This document shows positions 63,966 through 64,000 of a stretch of DNA of 64,000 nt, in pieces. A program made the position numbers and the translations under genes. The stretch's first letter is position 1. The number at the start of each line of letters is the position of its first letter. Source of the stretch: Anastrepha obliqua (lineage: Eukaryota > Arthropoda > Insecta > Diptera > Tephritidae); assembly GCF_027943255.1 (NCBI RefSeq), contig NC_072893.1:93193784-93257783 (forward strand), written 5' to 3'. The notes under the pieces are model-generated. The model saw only the letters and a program-made list of their open reading frames with translations. It was not told where the DNA came from and did not search any database.

Positions 63966-64000
63966 AAAGTGGTGAGTCTTCTTCTTCTTTTCTGATGAAG
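63966..64000. other. Possible start of another LINE tail at window edge
   Basis: TCTTCTTCTTCTTTTCTGAT is the complement of the (GAA)n tails seen on the LINE fragments at 40.9 and 59.7 kb. Too short to assign. Confidence 0.25.

Overview
The window looks like gene-poor nuclear DNA from a fly, most likely an acalyptrate such as a tephritid fruit fly. This is inferred from the element types, the AT-rich spacers, the (CATA)n microsatellites and a tRNA-derived SINE; no species marker is visible. I found no convincing host gene, rRNA, functional tRNA or CRISPR array. Almost every recognisable reading frame is a broken piece of a transposable element, and many elements sit inside other elements.

Layout. 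0.2-9.3 kb: SINE pieces, mariner and Tc1 remnants, a perfect-ended pogo-like MITE (3776-4356), a TTAA-flanked MITE (5789-6538), a LINE reverse-transcriptase (RT) fragment and a mariner deletion derivative (7789-8571). 9.4-15.4 kb: a LINE RT split by an intact-ended Tc1-type element (9508-10719) whose only ORF is a DNA-binding domain without catalytic core; a LINE RNase H tail; a Helitron 5' end abutting a RAG1-like Transib transposase fragment (13340-13972); another LINE tail. 17-25 kb: a LINE split by a fold-back hAT-type MITE, a second TTAA MITE, a full-length dead mariner (19823-21070), a LINE RT on the minus strand and a Helitron cluster. 26-40 kb: a SINE split by a MITE, several LINE fragments (RT, RNase H), a Gypsy-type integrase tail, a tandem duplication, two deletion derivatives of one mariner family, and a LINE split by another mariner.

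41-50 kb is the most informative part. A mariner (minus strand) was entered by a Transib element (5-bp duplication CTCCA), which was then entered by a Helitron (41986-44789, with helicase remnant). A second Transib copy (48970-49700, duplication CGGCG) lacks the Helitron and so serves as its empty site. Around it lie a mariner/hAT-MITE chimera, a piggyBac C-terminal fragment and a third hAT MITE. 51-64 kb: mariner and Tc1 remnants, a LINE tail, a 50-bp-armed hairpin (61244-61367) and a SINE-rich end with one full-length SINE (63532-63855) flanked by a perfect 13-bp duplication.

The genes do not form a pathway. The window is a layered record of class I and class II insertions. The observations most worth following are the Transib/RAG1-like material, the three-level nest, the catalytic-core-less Tc1 ORF, and the possibility, untested here, that such dense two-strand nesting marks a heterochromatic or piRNA-producing region.
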